Shown in pieces: positions 7,310 through 15,538 of a DNA stretch of 37,707 nt (its first letter is position 1; every line of letters starts with the position of its first letter). The stretch is taken from positions 1-37,707 of the forward strand of contig JAJFHN010000047.1 of assembly GCA_021775595.1 (NCBI GenBank), given 5' to 3'. Origin of the DNA: Hyphomicrobiales bacterium (lineage in GTDB: Bacteria; Pseudomonadota; Alphaproteobacteria; Rhizobiales; Methyloligellaceae). A program made the position numbers and the translations under genes. Below the pieces are notes generated by a model. That model saw nothing but the letters and a program-made list of their open reading frames with translations. It did not search any database and was not told where the DNA came from.

Positions 7310-8071
7310 TCAAAACACCAGCCGGCCATCGAGATAATCCTGAGCTTCGCGCGTGTTCGGATTGTCGAAAAAAGCTTTAGCGGGACCTTGCTCAACGAGC
7401 CGCCCGCCATGCATGAAAACAACGTCATCGGCCAGCCGTTTGGCCTGACCGAACGCGTGGGTGACAAAGATGATTTTTGCACCATCGTCATAGGCCAGGC
7501 GCACAAGTCGTTCGATCGCCGATATGGACGCCGGATCGAGGCTCGCGGTCGGCTCATCCAAGAACAGGACGTCGGGCTGGGCGGCAAGTGCACGCACCAA
7601 CGCCAATCGCTGCTGCTCGCCGCCAGAAAGCGCCCGTGCCGGCTGCTGCGCAAACGCCACGAGTCCTGCCATTTCGAGCAGCTCGTCTCGCCGTTCGCGT
7701 TGCAGTGTTCCATGCAATTTCAGAACAAAATCGATGTTTGCGGCAACTGTTCGCCGCAACATCACCGGTTGCTGAAACACCATCGCTTGGCGCCGCCTGA
7801 TGTCTTCGCACATCGCTCGCCCGCCCCACAAAACGTCACCCGATGTGGCCTTAAGCAAACCATGCAGCAAACGGAGCAAAAGACTCTTTCCCGCGCCGTT
7901 CGGTCCCATGACAACCGTAATCGAACCGTGTTGCAGCGTAAGATCGACATTGTCGATCAAGCGTTTGCCGCCCGCTTCGAAAACGAGAGACCGGGTTTGG
8001 GCCGGGAACAACGCCGGCAATGAGGACAGATTGGTCTCGGCCGCGTCGGATTGGTCGGCGCGCTCACGCAT
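7310..8071 (-). CDS. tupC: Tungstate ABC transporter, ATP-binding protein
   Basis: 253 residues. Walker A GPNGAGKS, Q-loop region MVFQQPVMLRRTV, signature LSGGEQQRLALVRALA, Walker B VLFLDEPTASLDP and the H-loop VTHAFGQA are all intact. This is an ATPase of the phosphate/molybdate/tungstate importer type, working with TupB at the inner membrane. The start at 8071 overlaps the end of tupB by 8 nt (ATG inside the tupB tail), indicating translational coupling; upstream in-frame starts would lie wholly inside tupB. Confidence 0.88.
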   Translation of the reverse strand: MRERADQSDAAETNLSSLPALFPAQTRSLVFEAGGKRLIDNVDLTLQHGSITVVMGPNGAGKSLLLRLLHGLLKATSGDVLWGGRAMCEDIRRRQAMVFQQPVMLRRTVAANIDFVLKLHGTLQRERRDELLEMAGLVAFAQQPARALSGGEQQRLALVRALAAQPDVLFLDEPTASLDPASISAIERLVRLAYDDGAKIIFVTHAFGQAKRLADDVVFMHGGRLVEQGPAKAFFDNPNTREAQDYLDGRLVF

Positions 8072-8777
8072 ATGCGTATCGCATCGCAGTTGCCCGCAAT
8101 CCCATGACGGCAGCATTGACCGAAAGCGCAATGACCAGGAGCACGATGCCAAGAGCCAGCGCGAAGGCCAGATCGCCTTTCGATGTCTCCAACGCGATCG
8201 CTGTCGTCATGACGCGCGTGTAATGGTTGATGTTGCCACCAACGATGATGACTGCGCCGACTTCGGCGATTGCCCTGCCAAATCCGGCCAGCGCCACCGT
8301 CAGCAGACTGTAGCGGGCGTCCCACAGCATCGCTTGAATTGCTGCGCCTGGCGGAACGCTGAAGGAGCGGAACTGCTCGGCGTATTCCCGGTTGAGGTCC
8401 TCGATGACCTGGCGCGACAGCGCCGCGATAATGGGTGTCACCAATACGGTCTGGGCAACGATCATCGCCGTTGGCGTATAGAGCAGCTCCAGCCAGCCGA
8501 ACGGTCCGACGCGTGAAAAAGTGAAATAGACCAGCAAGCCAACAACGACGGGCGGCAAGCTCATCAGTGCGTTCATCAAAATTGCGATCAGTCCACGGCC
8601 GGGAAAGCGCCAAATACCGGCAGCCGCGCCGAGCGGAAATCCAATTAAGCTGGAGATCACGAGCGCCGTCAGGCTGACGCGCAGCGACAGTCCGATGATC
8701 TCCATCAGATCGGCGTCGGCCGCAAGCACTAGGTCGGCGGCCAGCCGAAACGCTTGAAAAAAATCATGCACGTGCAT
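8064..8777 (-). CDS. tupB: Tungstate ABC transporter, permease
   Basis: About 237 residues with five to six membrane helices. The EAA-type cytoplasmic loop that contacts the ATPase is visible as GFGRAIAEVGAVIIVGGNI near residues 165-185. The MSLPPVVVGLLVYF segment is typical of TupB/WtpB-like permeases. AGGTG lies too close to the ATG at 8777 but has good spacing to an in-frame GTG at 8771, so the real start may be two codons later. First gene of the tup set: the order tupB-tupC-tupA, with the binding protein last, differs from the usual tupABC. The 77-bp gap upstream carries a long inverted repeat (8790-8830) that could control the set. Confidence 0.9.
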   Translation of the reverse strand: MHVHDFFQAFRLAADLVLAADADLMEIIGLSLRVSLTALVISSLIGFPLGAAAGIWRFPGRGLIAILMNALMSLPPVVVGLLVYFTFSRVGPFGWLELLYTPTAMIVAQTVLVTPIIAALSRQVIEDLNREYAEQFRSFSVPPGAAIQAMLWDARYSLLTVALAGFGRAIAEVGAVIIVGGNINHYTRVMTTAIALETSKGDLAFALALGIVLLVIALSVNAAVMGLRATAMRYAYA

Positions 8778-8789
8778 TCACCTGCGAAT

Positions 8790-8830
8790 ATCGGTGTTTT
8801 ACGTATTTATTCTGCAGAAATTACACCGAT
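8790..8830. promoter_or_regulatory. Inverted repeat in the tupB promoter region (operator candidate)
   Basis: ATCGGTGT (8790-8797) and ACACCGAT (8823-8830) form perfect 8-bp arms 25 nt apart, with the palindrome TTCTGCAGAA (8810-8819) between them. The element fills the 77-bp gap between the speD end and the tupB start. It does not match the E. coli ModE consensus. The nearby HTH/PBP regulator is a candidate binder; this is inference. Confidence 0.4.
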
Positions 8831-8854
8831 GTCGCAAGCGATGCGTCGAGACCT

Positions 8855-9322
8855 TCAGGCTGAAATCTTGCCCCGCCGCTGCTCAATGACCTGCACACGT
8901 TGCGGCGCAAAAGCCTTCTCGAGCACGGGCACCGCGTCATGTGGGTTGCACGTGCCGCACATAAAGACGTCGATGGCGGCATAACTGTGCTCGGGCCATG
9001 TGTGAATGCTGATATGGGACTCGGCCAAAAGCGCGACGCCGGTTACGCCGCCACTTGGCGTGAATTTATGCAGTTTGGTCTCGAGAACACGCGCCTTGGC
9101 CGCACACGCAGCATCGACCAAAGCCGTTTCAATAAACGATGGATCGTTCAGATTTTGAGCATCCCAAAATTCCACCAGCAGATGGAGACCGGCATAGCGC
9201 TCGCCGTCGAGCTCGATGCACCAATCCTTTGATTCATCGATATCGCCAGCGGCCTCGAAATTTGTGCTTTCGTTCATCGCGATATCGGCCCCTAAACCAC
9301 CGCTTCCAACGATCTCGTCCAT
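8855..9322 (-). CDS. speD: S-adenosylmethionine decarboxylase proenzyme
   Basis: 155 residues from the chosen start. The self-cleavage site is LLAESHISIHTWPEH, with cleavage between Glu101 and Ser102, Ser102 becoming the pyruvoyl group. His105 and His107 follow in the same motif, and the catalytic Cys122 lies in VFMCGTC. The enzyme makes decarboxylated AdoMet for spermidine synthesis. Start: ATG 9322 has GAGGG 7 nt upstream; ATG 9277 would also give a functional-looking protein, and the frame upstream of 9322 offers only a TTG. No speE is adjacent. It ends 77 bp before tupB on the same strand, so a joint transcript is possible. Confidence 0.92.
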   Translation of the reverse strand: MDEIVGSGGLGADIAMNESTNFEAAGDIDESKDWCIELDGERYAGLHLLVEFWDAQNLNDPSFIETALVDAACAAKARVLETKLHKFTPSGGVTGVALLAESHISIHTWPEHSYAAIDVFMCGTCNPHDAVPVLEKAFAPQRVQVIEQRRGKISA

Positions 9323-9364
9323 GCGTTCGCCCTCTAAGTCCTTGGGTAGTGCCGCCAGTTCCGC

Positions 9365-9446
9365 TCCCTTAAGGGATCGAAGTGGCCGCAAATCGAGGCG
9401 CTGAATGCCCGAAAAATATCGGCGAAGTCAATATGCATTTATGCAT
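9365..9446. promoter_or_regulatory. Palindromes between speD and tolC
   Basis: TCCCTTAAGGGA (9365-9376) is a perfect 12-bp palindrome 43 bp upstream of the speD start, so it would lie in its leader or promoter. ATGCAT occurs twice (9433-9438 and 9441-9446) two bases apart, each copy being itself palindromic. These are seen directly; any regulatory role is a guess. Confidence 0.25.
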
Positions 9447-9614
9447 CAGGAAGCCTAGGAAATGCACCCGTTTCTCAGAACTAAGCTGGCAATCGTCATG
9501 CTGTTGCCATTATGCTGGCCAAATGAATGCGGTGGGGTAAAGGTCCTGTGGCGAAGTGGCGGTTGGACCACGTCTGCGCGTACCCTGAATAAGCGTGTCA
9601 GTAAGGGCGATGTT

Positions 9615-11102
9615 ATGGGTGAGTCCGTTGTTGCGACGGTTCTCCGCGGCTTGTGGTATTGCGTGCGCGGGTCTGCATATGTAGCGTTTTCTTGTCTGCT
9701 TCTTCCGGCAACGGCACAGTCTGAGTCGCTCAATGAGGCGCTCGCGGCGGCCTATTACACCAATCCCACCCTCAACGCACAGCGCGCCGCCCAACAGGCC
9801 ACCGACGAGGGCGTTCCGATCGCCCTTTCTGGTGTAAGGCCGACCGTATCCTTTAATGCCGATCAAGGCGTTCAGCGCCTAAACCAGGGCCTGTCGCCGT
9901 TGGCTGGCGCCGGCAGCAGCTCATTCTTTTCTGAAGGCAAGACGCGGCCGCGGGGCTACGCCTTCGTTCTCAATCAAAATCTTTTCCGCGGTTTCCGCAC
10001 GATCAACGCGACCCGCGAGGCCAAGGCCAATGTCTATGCCGGCATCGAGAGTCTGCGCTCGGTCGAACAAACGATCCTGCAGGATGCCGTCACAGCCTAT
10101 ATCGACGTGCTGCGCGACCAAGCCATCGTCCGCTTGCGCGAAAACAACGTCAAAGTGCTGGCCTCTCAGCTCAAGGCCACCAAAGACCGCTTCGAGGTTG
10201 GCGAGGTAACGCGCACCGATACGGCTCAATCCCAGGCCGGCTTGAGCAGCGCCCAATCCGCCTTGAGTTTGGCGCGGTCCAATCTGAAAACAAGCCGAGC
10301 CAACTACGAACAGGTGATCGGGCACCCGCCGAGCAAGCTGCAGCTTCCCAAATCGATCAGGCGCCTTCTGCCCCAGACGCAGCAGGATGCCGTTGCGATC
10401 GCCGATGAAGAAAACCCGACAATCCTCAACGCGGTGTTTCTGGCCGAGTCGGCCGATTTTGCCGTCGGTGAACTCGAGGGTGAGCTGCTGCCCGAGGTGA
10501 CCTTCGAAACCGAATACAAAAAGCGTTTTGAGTCGTCGCGTTTGATCGACGATACCGAGACAACGACCTATCTTGGCCGCGTCAACGTGCCGCTCTACCA
10601 GGCGGGCTCCGTCGCCGCGCAAATTCGCCAGGCCAAAGACACAAGGCGCCAGCGCCAAACCGAAACAGCTGCAGCGCGCACGGAGACGCGCGCCAATGTC
10701 CTCTCGTCCTGGGGTCAGCTCGAATCAGCGATCGCTCAAATCAAGTCCGATCAATCCAGCGTCGATGCCAATGCCGTCGCGCTGAAGGGCGTGCGCGACG
10801 AAGAACGCGTCGGTCAGCGCACGGTTCTTGACGTGCTCGACGCCGAACAGGCGTTGCTCGATTCAAACGTTTCGCTGGTCACCTCCAGGCGTGACAAAAT
10901 CCTGGCCGAATACGTTTTGCTCGCCGCGGTCGGCGGATTGAACTCGTACGTTCTTAATTTGCCCGTGCAGCATTATGATCCGCTGCTGCATTACCGCCGG
11001 GCCAAGTTCAAATTCTTGGGCATCGGTGAGGACAGCGGCATTGGCTGGCGCGATTGGTTGAACGACACTTGGAACGCCCGCAGCGCCAATCCGCCGCAAT
11101 AA
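9615..11102 (+). CDS. tolC: TolC-family outer membrane efflux/type I secretion channel
   Basis: 495 residues from ATG 9615, which follows TAAGGG and opens a signal peptide ending near PATA-QS. Two homologous outer-membrane-efflux repeats are recognizable: the first from SLNEALAAAYYTNPTLNAQR, with NLFRGFRT and the repeat boundary VGEVTRTDTAQSQAGLSSAQ; the second with RVNVPLYQAGSVAAQIRQAK and VGQRTVLDVLDAEQALLDS. Length and motifs fit TolC/BepC. The protein would form a trimeric outer-membrane exit duct for tripartite efflux pumps or type I secretion. No inner-membrane pump or adaptor is adjacent, so partners are encoded elsewhere. An in-frame ATG at 9462 would put about 50 residues before the signal peptide and was rejected. 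Confidence 0.9.
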   Translation: MGESVVATVLRGLWYCVRGSAYVAFSCLLLPATAQSESLNEALAAAYYTNPTLNAQRAAQQATDEGVPIALSGVRPTVSFNADQGVQRLNQGLSPLAGAGSSSFFSEGKTRPRGYAFVLNQNLFRGFRTINATREAKANVYAGIESLRSVEQTILQDAVTAYIDVLRDQAIVRLRENNVKVLASQLKATKDRFEVGEVTRTDTAQSQAGLSSAQSALSLARSNLKTSRANYEQVIGHPPSKLQLPKSIRRLLPQTQQDAVAIADEENPTILNAVFLAESADFAVGELEGELLPEVTFETEYKKRFESSRLIDDTETTTYLGRVNVPLYQAGSVAAQIRQAKDTRRQRQTETAAARTETRANVLSSWGQLESAIAQIKSDQSSVDANAVALKGVRDEERVGQRTVLDVLDAEQALLDSNVSLVTSRRDKILAEYVLLAAVGGLNSYVLNLPVQHYDPLLHYRRAKFKFLGIGEDSGIGWRDWLNDTWNARSANPPQ

Positions 11103-11219
11103 GCCACAATTGAGCACAGCACCGCCGCCGCCCTGGTAAAAGCTCAGCGGCTGGCCGGCATCGCTAATTGATATGAAGAATTATTGGGCGTTTCGTAGCG
11201 AACGGGACGCCGCGCCAGA

Positions 11220-11255
11220 CGTCGCTCTCAGCGACGCGCACGGCGCCCCGCGCCG
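11220..11255 (+). terminator. Tandem GC-rich hairpins downstream of tolC
   Basis: CGTCGCT/AGCGACG (11220-11226, 11230-11236) and CGGCGC/GCGCCG (11241-11246, 11250-11255), each with a 3-nt loop, followed by CTTTGTCT. They lie 118-153 nt after the tolC stop. The T-run is poor, so termination is only a suggestion. Confidence 0.35.
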
Positions 11256-11281
11256 CTTTGTCTAAAGCGTGCTAACCAGCC

Positions 11282-11455
11282 TTATTGGGGGGCGGGCACG
11301 CACTTTTTCTGCTCGTCGTCCCAAACCTGGCCTTCTTCACACTGGGTTTGCTGGAAGACCGTGAGGGTGTTTCCAGTTGGTCCCATTGCGAATGCCGGAA
11401 CGGCAAAGTTCAGGGCAAAGCCGGCGATTGCCAGCATCATAGCTGTCGTTTTCAT
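11282..11455 (-). CDS. Small secreted protein with C-terminal two-cysteine motif
   Basis: 57 residues. The start at 11455 is well supported by GGAGG 9 nt upstream. Residues 1-23 are a clear signal peptide (MKTTAMMLAIAGFALNFAVP, cleavage AFA-MG). The mature part is only about 34 residues and ends CEEGQVWDDEQKKCVPAPQ, a C-x2-G-x-VW-(D/E)-rich-KKCV pattern seen in many short exported proteins of proteobacteria; the two cysteines probably form one disulfide in the periplasm. No enzyme activity is known. It is convergent with tolC, and the 14-bp palindrome at 11525-11538 lies 70 bp upstream. Confidence 0.78.
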   Translation of the reverse strand: MKTTAMMLAIAGFALNFAVPAFAMGPTGNTLTVFQQTQCEEGQVWDDEQKKCVPAPQ

Positions 11456-11524
11456 GGGTATTATCCTCCATTGTCTAGGCGCCCGGTCGTTTGTTCCCTC
11501 GCGAGCGCATGACGCCAATAGAGC

Positions 11525-11538
11525 GCCCCCATGGGGGC
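11525..11538. promoter_or_regulatory. 14-bp perfect palindrome GCCCCCATGGGGGC
   Basis: Perfectly self-complementary 14-mer, 70 bp upstream of the small secreted protein start (11455, minus strand). It is a possible operator or a hairpin in a transcript. No family assignment. Confidence 0.3.
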
Positions 11539-11656
11539 ACCCGGCAATCTGACGCGCCGCCGCTAGAAACAACGGCAACGACAGAAACGGACTGGGGCTT
11601 GAAGATTTTATCGATCGACAAGCTGCACCTGTCCATCGTCCTTAGTTGGCGCTCAA

Positions 11657-11683
11657 ACGAAGGCCGCCATTGGGCGGCTTCGT
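11657..11683. other. Stable stem-loop in the soeA upstream region
   Basis: ACGAAGGCCGCC (11657-11668) pairs with GGCGGCTTCGT (11673-11683) over 11 bp with one bulged G and loop ATTG. No T-run follows on either strand, so it is more likely an RNA structure or protein site than a terminator. It lies about 220 bp before the soeA start. Confidence 0.4.
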
Positions 11684-11900
11684 GACATCAATTTGGCGCC
11701 GATATCCCCATTTTTGGGCATGAAATACCCCGCGATTTTCATACATATCTTGATATTTGAATGTTTATGTGAGATGCAATTCACCTTGGACATCGCCGTG
11801 TTGCGACGCTTCGTGCATGGGGAGTCCGCCATTGCTCCCAAGTCTGTGCGAAGCTCGTCGGGCACAAGCTTGCCACAAACGATCCAACTGGGCAGTCGAC

Positions 11901-14780
11901 ATGAACAATGGACCCATCGGCGCCGCAGAGCCCAGCCTTGCGACCTCACCGCCCGTCGCCGACGAGATCAAGACGACGACGTGTTACATGTGCGCCTGCC
12001 GCTGCGGCATTAAGGTCTATCTGCAAAACGGCCAGGTTCGCTATATCGAGGGCAACCGCGATCATCCCGTCAACAAGGGCGTGCTGTGCGGCAAGGGTTC
12101 GGCCGGCATCATGCAGCAGTATTCGCCCGCCAGGCTGCGCGCGCCGCTGCTGCGCGTCGGGCCCCGCGGCTCCGGCGAATTCAAGGAAATCTCCTGGGAC
12201 GAGGCCCTGGCTCTGGCCACCGATTGGCTGGGTGCCGTCCGAAAAACCGATCCAAAGCGACTTGCCTTCTTCACCGGGCGCGATCAATCACAGTCACTCA
12301 CCGGCTGGTGGGCCATCCAGTTCGGCACGCCAAATTACGCCGCCCATGGCGGATTTTGCTCCGTCAACATGGCAGCTGCCGGACTTTATACCTTCGGCGG
12401 CTCGTTCTGGGAGTTCGGCGAGCCCGATTGGGATTTGACGCGCTATTTCATGCTTTTTGGCGTTGCCGAAGACCACGCGTCGAACCCCATTAAAATCGGC
12501 ATCGGCAAGCTCAAGAACCGCGGCGCTAAGGTCGTCGCGGTCAATCCCGTCCGCACCGGCTACAACGCCATCGCAGACCAATGGGTCGGCATCAAGCCTG
12601 GAACCGACGGCCTGTTCGTCGCCGCCCTGATCCACGAGCTGCTCAAGGCAGATCGCGTCGATTTCGATTATCTCGTCCGCTACACCAATGCGCCCTGGTT
12701 AGTGATCCAGGACGAGGGCGCGGCCGACGACGGGCTGTTCGCCCGTGATCGATCCGACAAACCGCTCTGCTTTGATAAGACGTCAAACGGTCTGATCGAC
12801 GCCACCGCCTTCGATATTTCACCGGCCCTGGTGGGCAGCTTCACCCTGCCCGACGGCCGTCAAGCCAAACCGGTCTTCCAGCTACTGGCCGAGCGCTATT
12901 TGGCCGATGATTATGCGCCCAAAGCCGTCGCCGCCGAGACGGGCGTCGCCGCCGGGGACATCGCCCGCATTGCTGCCGAACTCGCCCACGCCGCCTTCGA
13001 GGAGGAGGTCGTCATCGACCAGCCCTGGACCGATTGGGCCGGACGCAAACACGATCAAATGATCGGCCGGCCGGTCTCGATGCACGCCATGCGCGGCATA
13101 TCGGCCCACTCCAACGGCTTCCACACCTGCCGCATGATCCACATCTTGCAGATCATGCTGGGCAGCATCGATTGTCCCGGCGGCTTCCGCTACAAGGCGC
13201 CCTATCCCAAATGCATTCCGCCGCGCATCAAACCGCGCGGCAAGCCTGGCGACGTGGCCCCCGAAGAACCCCTTGGCGGCCCGCATCTGGGCTTTCCGGT
13301 TGAGCCCGCAGACCTCCTGATAGACGACGAGGGCACGCCGCAGCGCCTCGACAAGGCCTTCAGTTGGGATGCGCCCTTCGCCGCCCACGGCTTGATGCAC
13401 ATGGTCATCACCAACGCCTATAATGGCGACCCCTACCCCATCGATGTGCTGTTTATGTACATGGCGAACATGGCTTGGAACTCGTCCATGAACGTCGCCG
13501 ATACGATCAAATGCTTGACCGAAAAAGACGCCGAGACCGGCGACTACAAGATCCCCAAATTCATCTATTCGGACGCCTATTATTCCGAAACCGTTCCCTA
13601 TGCCGACCTGATCTTGCCCGATACGACCTATTTGGAGCGCTGGGACTGCATTTCTCTGCTCGACCGGCCGATTTCCGAGCCCAACGGTCCCGCCGATGCG
13701 ATCCGCCAACCGGTGGTCGAGCCCGACCGCGACGTGCGTCCCTTCCAGGACGTTCTGCTTGATTTGGGCGCCCGCTTGGGCCTGCCGCAAATGTGCGATG
13801 CCGAGGGCGGGCCAAAATATCCCGGCGGCTACCCCGATTACATCGTCAATCATGAGCGTTTGCCCGGCATCGGCCCGCTGGCTGGATGGCGGGGAAAAGA
13901 CGGTGAGAGCTACGGCACCGGCGATGCCAATCCCGATCAGCTGCAACGCTATATCGAAAACGGCTGTTTCAATGCATTTGAGCTGCCGCCCGCCCAGCGC
14001 TACTTCAAGCACGCCAACCAGGAGTATTTGAACTGGGCCGTCATGCAGGGCTATGTCGGCGCGCGTCAGTTGCTGATTTTTCGGCTCTATTGCGAGCCGA
14101 TGCAGAAATTCCGTCTGGCGGCGCAAGGCCACGGAGCACCGCTCCCGCCCGAAAGCCATCGCGGCCGCATCGAGCGATACTTCGACCCCCTGCCATTCTG
14201 GTACCCGCCGTTCGAGGGCGCGGAGCTGGATGAAACCGAGTTTCCCCTCCACGCCATCACCCAGCGCCCCATGGCGATGTATCACTCATGGGGGTCGCAA
14301 AACGCCTGGCTGCGCCAAATCCACAGCTTCAACAAGCTCTTCATTCAGCGCCAACGCGGCGAATCAATGGACCTAAAGGACGACGACTGGGTTTGGATTA
14401 TCAGCAATATTGGCCGGGTTCGGGCGCAAATTCGCCTGATGGGAGGCGTCAATGCCGATACGGTTTGGACCTGGAATGCGATTGGAAAACGCCGTGGCGC
14501 CTGGGGCCTTAAAGCTGGTGCGCCCGAGACCGAACGCGGTTTCCTGCTCAACCATCTGATTTCCGAATTGTTGCCCAAGCGCGCCGGCGGCTATCACTAT
14601 TCGAATTCCGATCCGATCACCGGCCAAGCGGCTTGGTACGATTTGCGCGTGCGCATCGAAAAGGCCGAGGCCGATGGCGACTGGACGTCGCCCCGCTTTG
14701 AAGCCTTTGCCGATCCGCTGGGCGTCGAGACCCCAGATGAACTGACCTTCGGCATCCAGTTCAAGGAGCCGTCCCGATGA
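11901..14780 (+). CDS. soeA: Sulfite-oxidizing enzyme SoeA, molybdopterin catalytic subunit
   Basis: About 959 residues from ATG 11901; the frame is open further upstream, but that part looks non-coding. It is a DMSO-reductase superfamily protein with a [4Fe-4S] site at Cys28, Cys31, Cys35 and Cys63 (TTTCYMCACRCGI ... VLCGKG). Cys153 in HGGFCSVN is in the position expected for the metal ligand. There is no Tat signal, so the enzyme faces the cytoplasm, as known for SoeA. The CYMCACRCGI pattern plus the SoeB/SoeC partners point to sulfite oxidation to sulfate. The cofactor metal is not visible in sequence; the tungstate importer nearby makes tungsten conceivable. A related bis-MGD oxidoreductase (polysulfide or DMSO type) is the alternative. 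The stop overlaps the soeB start by 4 nt. Confidence 0.85.
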   Translation: MNNGPIGAAEPSLATSPPVADEIKTTTCYMCACRCGIKVYLQNGQVRYIEGNRDHPVNKGVLCGKGSAGIMQQYSPARLRAPLLRVGPRGSGEFKEISWDEALALATDWLGAVRKTDPKRLAFFTGRDQSQSLTGWWAIQFGTPNYAAHGGFCSVNMAAAGLYTFGGSFWEFGEPDWDLTRYFMLFGVAEDHASNPIKIGIGKLKNRGAKVVAVNPVRTGYNAIADQWVGIKPGTDGLFVAALIHELLKADRVDFDYLVRYTNAPWLVIQDEGAADDGLFARDRSDKPLCFDKTSNGLIDATAFDISPALVGSFTLPDGRQAKPVFQLLAERYLADDYAPKAVAAETGVAAGDIARIAAELAHAAFEEEVVIDQPWTDWAGRKHDQMIGRPVSMHAMRGISAHSNGFHTCRMIHILQIMLGSIDCPGGFRYKAPYPKCIPPRIKPRGKPGDVAPEEPLGGPHLGFPVEPADLLIDDEGTPQRLDKAFSWDAPFAAHGLMHMVITNAYNGDPYPIDVLFMYMANMAWNSSMNVADTIKCLTEKDAETGDYKIPKFIYSDAYYSETVPYADLILPDTTYLERWDCISLLDRPISEPNGPADAIRQPVVEPDRDVRPFQDVLLDLGARLGLPQMCDAEGGPKYPGGYPDYIVNHERLPGIGPLAGWRGKDGESYGTGDANPDQLQRYIENGCFNAFELPPAQRYFKHANQEYLNWAVMQGYVGARQLLIFRLYCEPMQKFRLAAQGHGAPLPPESHRGRIERYFDPLPFWYPPFEGAELDETEFPLHAITQRPMAMYHSWGSQNAWLRQIHSFNKLFIQRQRGESMDLKDDDWVWIISNIGRVRAQIRLMGGVNADTVWTWNAIGKRRGAWGLKAGAPETERGFLLNHLISELLPKRAGGYHYSNSDPITGQAAWYDLRVRIEKAEADGDWTSPRFEAFADPLGVETPDELTFGIQFKEPSR

Positions 14781-15529
14781 CCTCGCTTCCCAAGTCCACG
14801 GGCAAAAAACTTGGTCTGGTCATCGACCTCGATACCTGCGTCGGCTGCCAAGCGTGCGCGACGAGCTGTAAGGAATGGAACACGGGCGGTTATTCCGCCC
14901 CTCTGACCGATCTGGATCCCTATGGCCCCGATCCCCACGGGCCTTGGCTCAATCGCGTTCATTCCTACGAGGCCGGCGTTGGCGCCGAGGGGTGCACGGT
15001 TCACTTCCCCCGCTCTTGTTTGCATTGCGAGGAGCCAGATTGCGTCACCGTCTGCCCGACAGGCGCCTCCTATAAACGCGCCGAGGACGGCATCGTTCTG
15101 GTCAATCCCGAGACCTGTATCGGCTGCAAGCTCTGCTCCTGGGCCTGCCCCTATGGTGCACGCGAATATGACGAGAGCAGCGGTGTGATGAAAAAGTGCA
15201 CGCTCTGCATCGACCGCATTTACAACCAGAACCTGGAGCCGGAAGACCGCCTGCCCGCTTGCGTGCGCGCTTGCCCGACCGGCGCCCGTCATTTCGGCGA
15301 CATTGGTGATCCCGAGAGTGACGTGTCGCGACTCGTATCGGATCGCGGTGGCTACGATCTTTTGCCCGAATTCGGCTATCGCCCGGTCAACAAATACCTA
15401 CCACCTCGCGGCCGATCAGCCGCCAAGGACACTGCCTCCGCACGCGCGATCAGCAATGCTGCGCCCCTTACGCAATCGTCCACGGCTGATTTGTTCTTCC
15501 GTTGGGCCGACCGCGTCCTCTCCCGCTAG
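14777..15529 (+). CDS. soeB: SoeB, iron-sulfur electron-transfer subunit
   Basis: 250 residues with four [4Fe-4S] motifs typical of the DmsB/PsrB/SoeB group: CVGCQACATSCKEW, CLHCEEPDCVTVCPTG, CIGCKLCSWACPYGAR, and CTLCIDR with CVRACPTGAR. It would carry electrons from SoeA to the membrane subunit SoeC. ATGA overlap with the soeA stop shows translational coupling. There is no signal peptide. The last 50 residues after the PVNKYLPPR segment are a low-complexity tail that probably contacts SoeC. Confidence 0.88.
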   Translation: MTSLPKSTGKKLGLVIDLDTCVGCQACATSCKEWNTGGYSAPLTDLDPYGPDPHGPWLNRVHSYEAGVGAEGCTVHFPRSCLHCEEPDCVTVCPTGASYKRAEDGIVLVNPETCIGCKLCSWACPYGAREYDESSGVMKKCTLCIDRIYNQNLEPEDRLPACVRACPTGARHFGDIGDPESDVSRLVSDRGGYDLLPEFGYRPVNKYLPPRGRSAAKDTASARAISNAAPLTQSSTADLFFRWADRVLSR

Positions 15530-15538
15530 GTTCGATCG

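Larger units (their letters stand above)
11456..11900. other. Intergenic region upstream of soeA
   Basis: 445 bp between the start of the small secreted protein (minus) and soeA (plus). It holds a 14-bp palindrome (11525-11538), a strong bulged hairpin (11657-11683) and an AT-rich tract at about 11735-11775 that is the best place for a soeA promoter. No good -35/-10 pair and no ModE-like box was found. Confidence 0.6.

Noticed and set aside
12882-14285. A 467-codon open frame antisense to soeA
   Set aside because: It mirrors the codon pattern of a clearly recognized gene; high GC makes long antisense frames common. No known domain.
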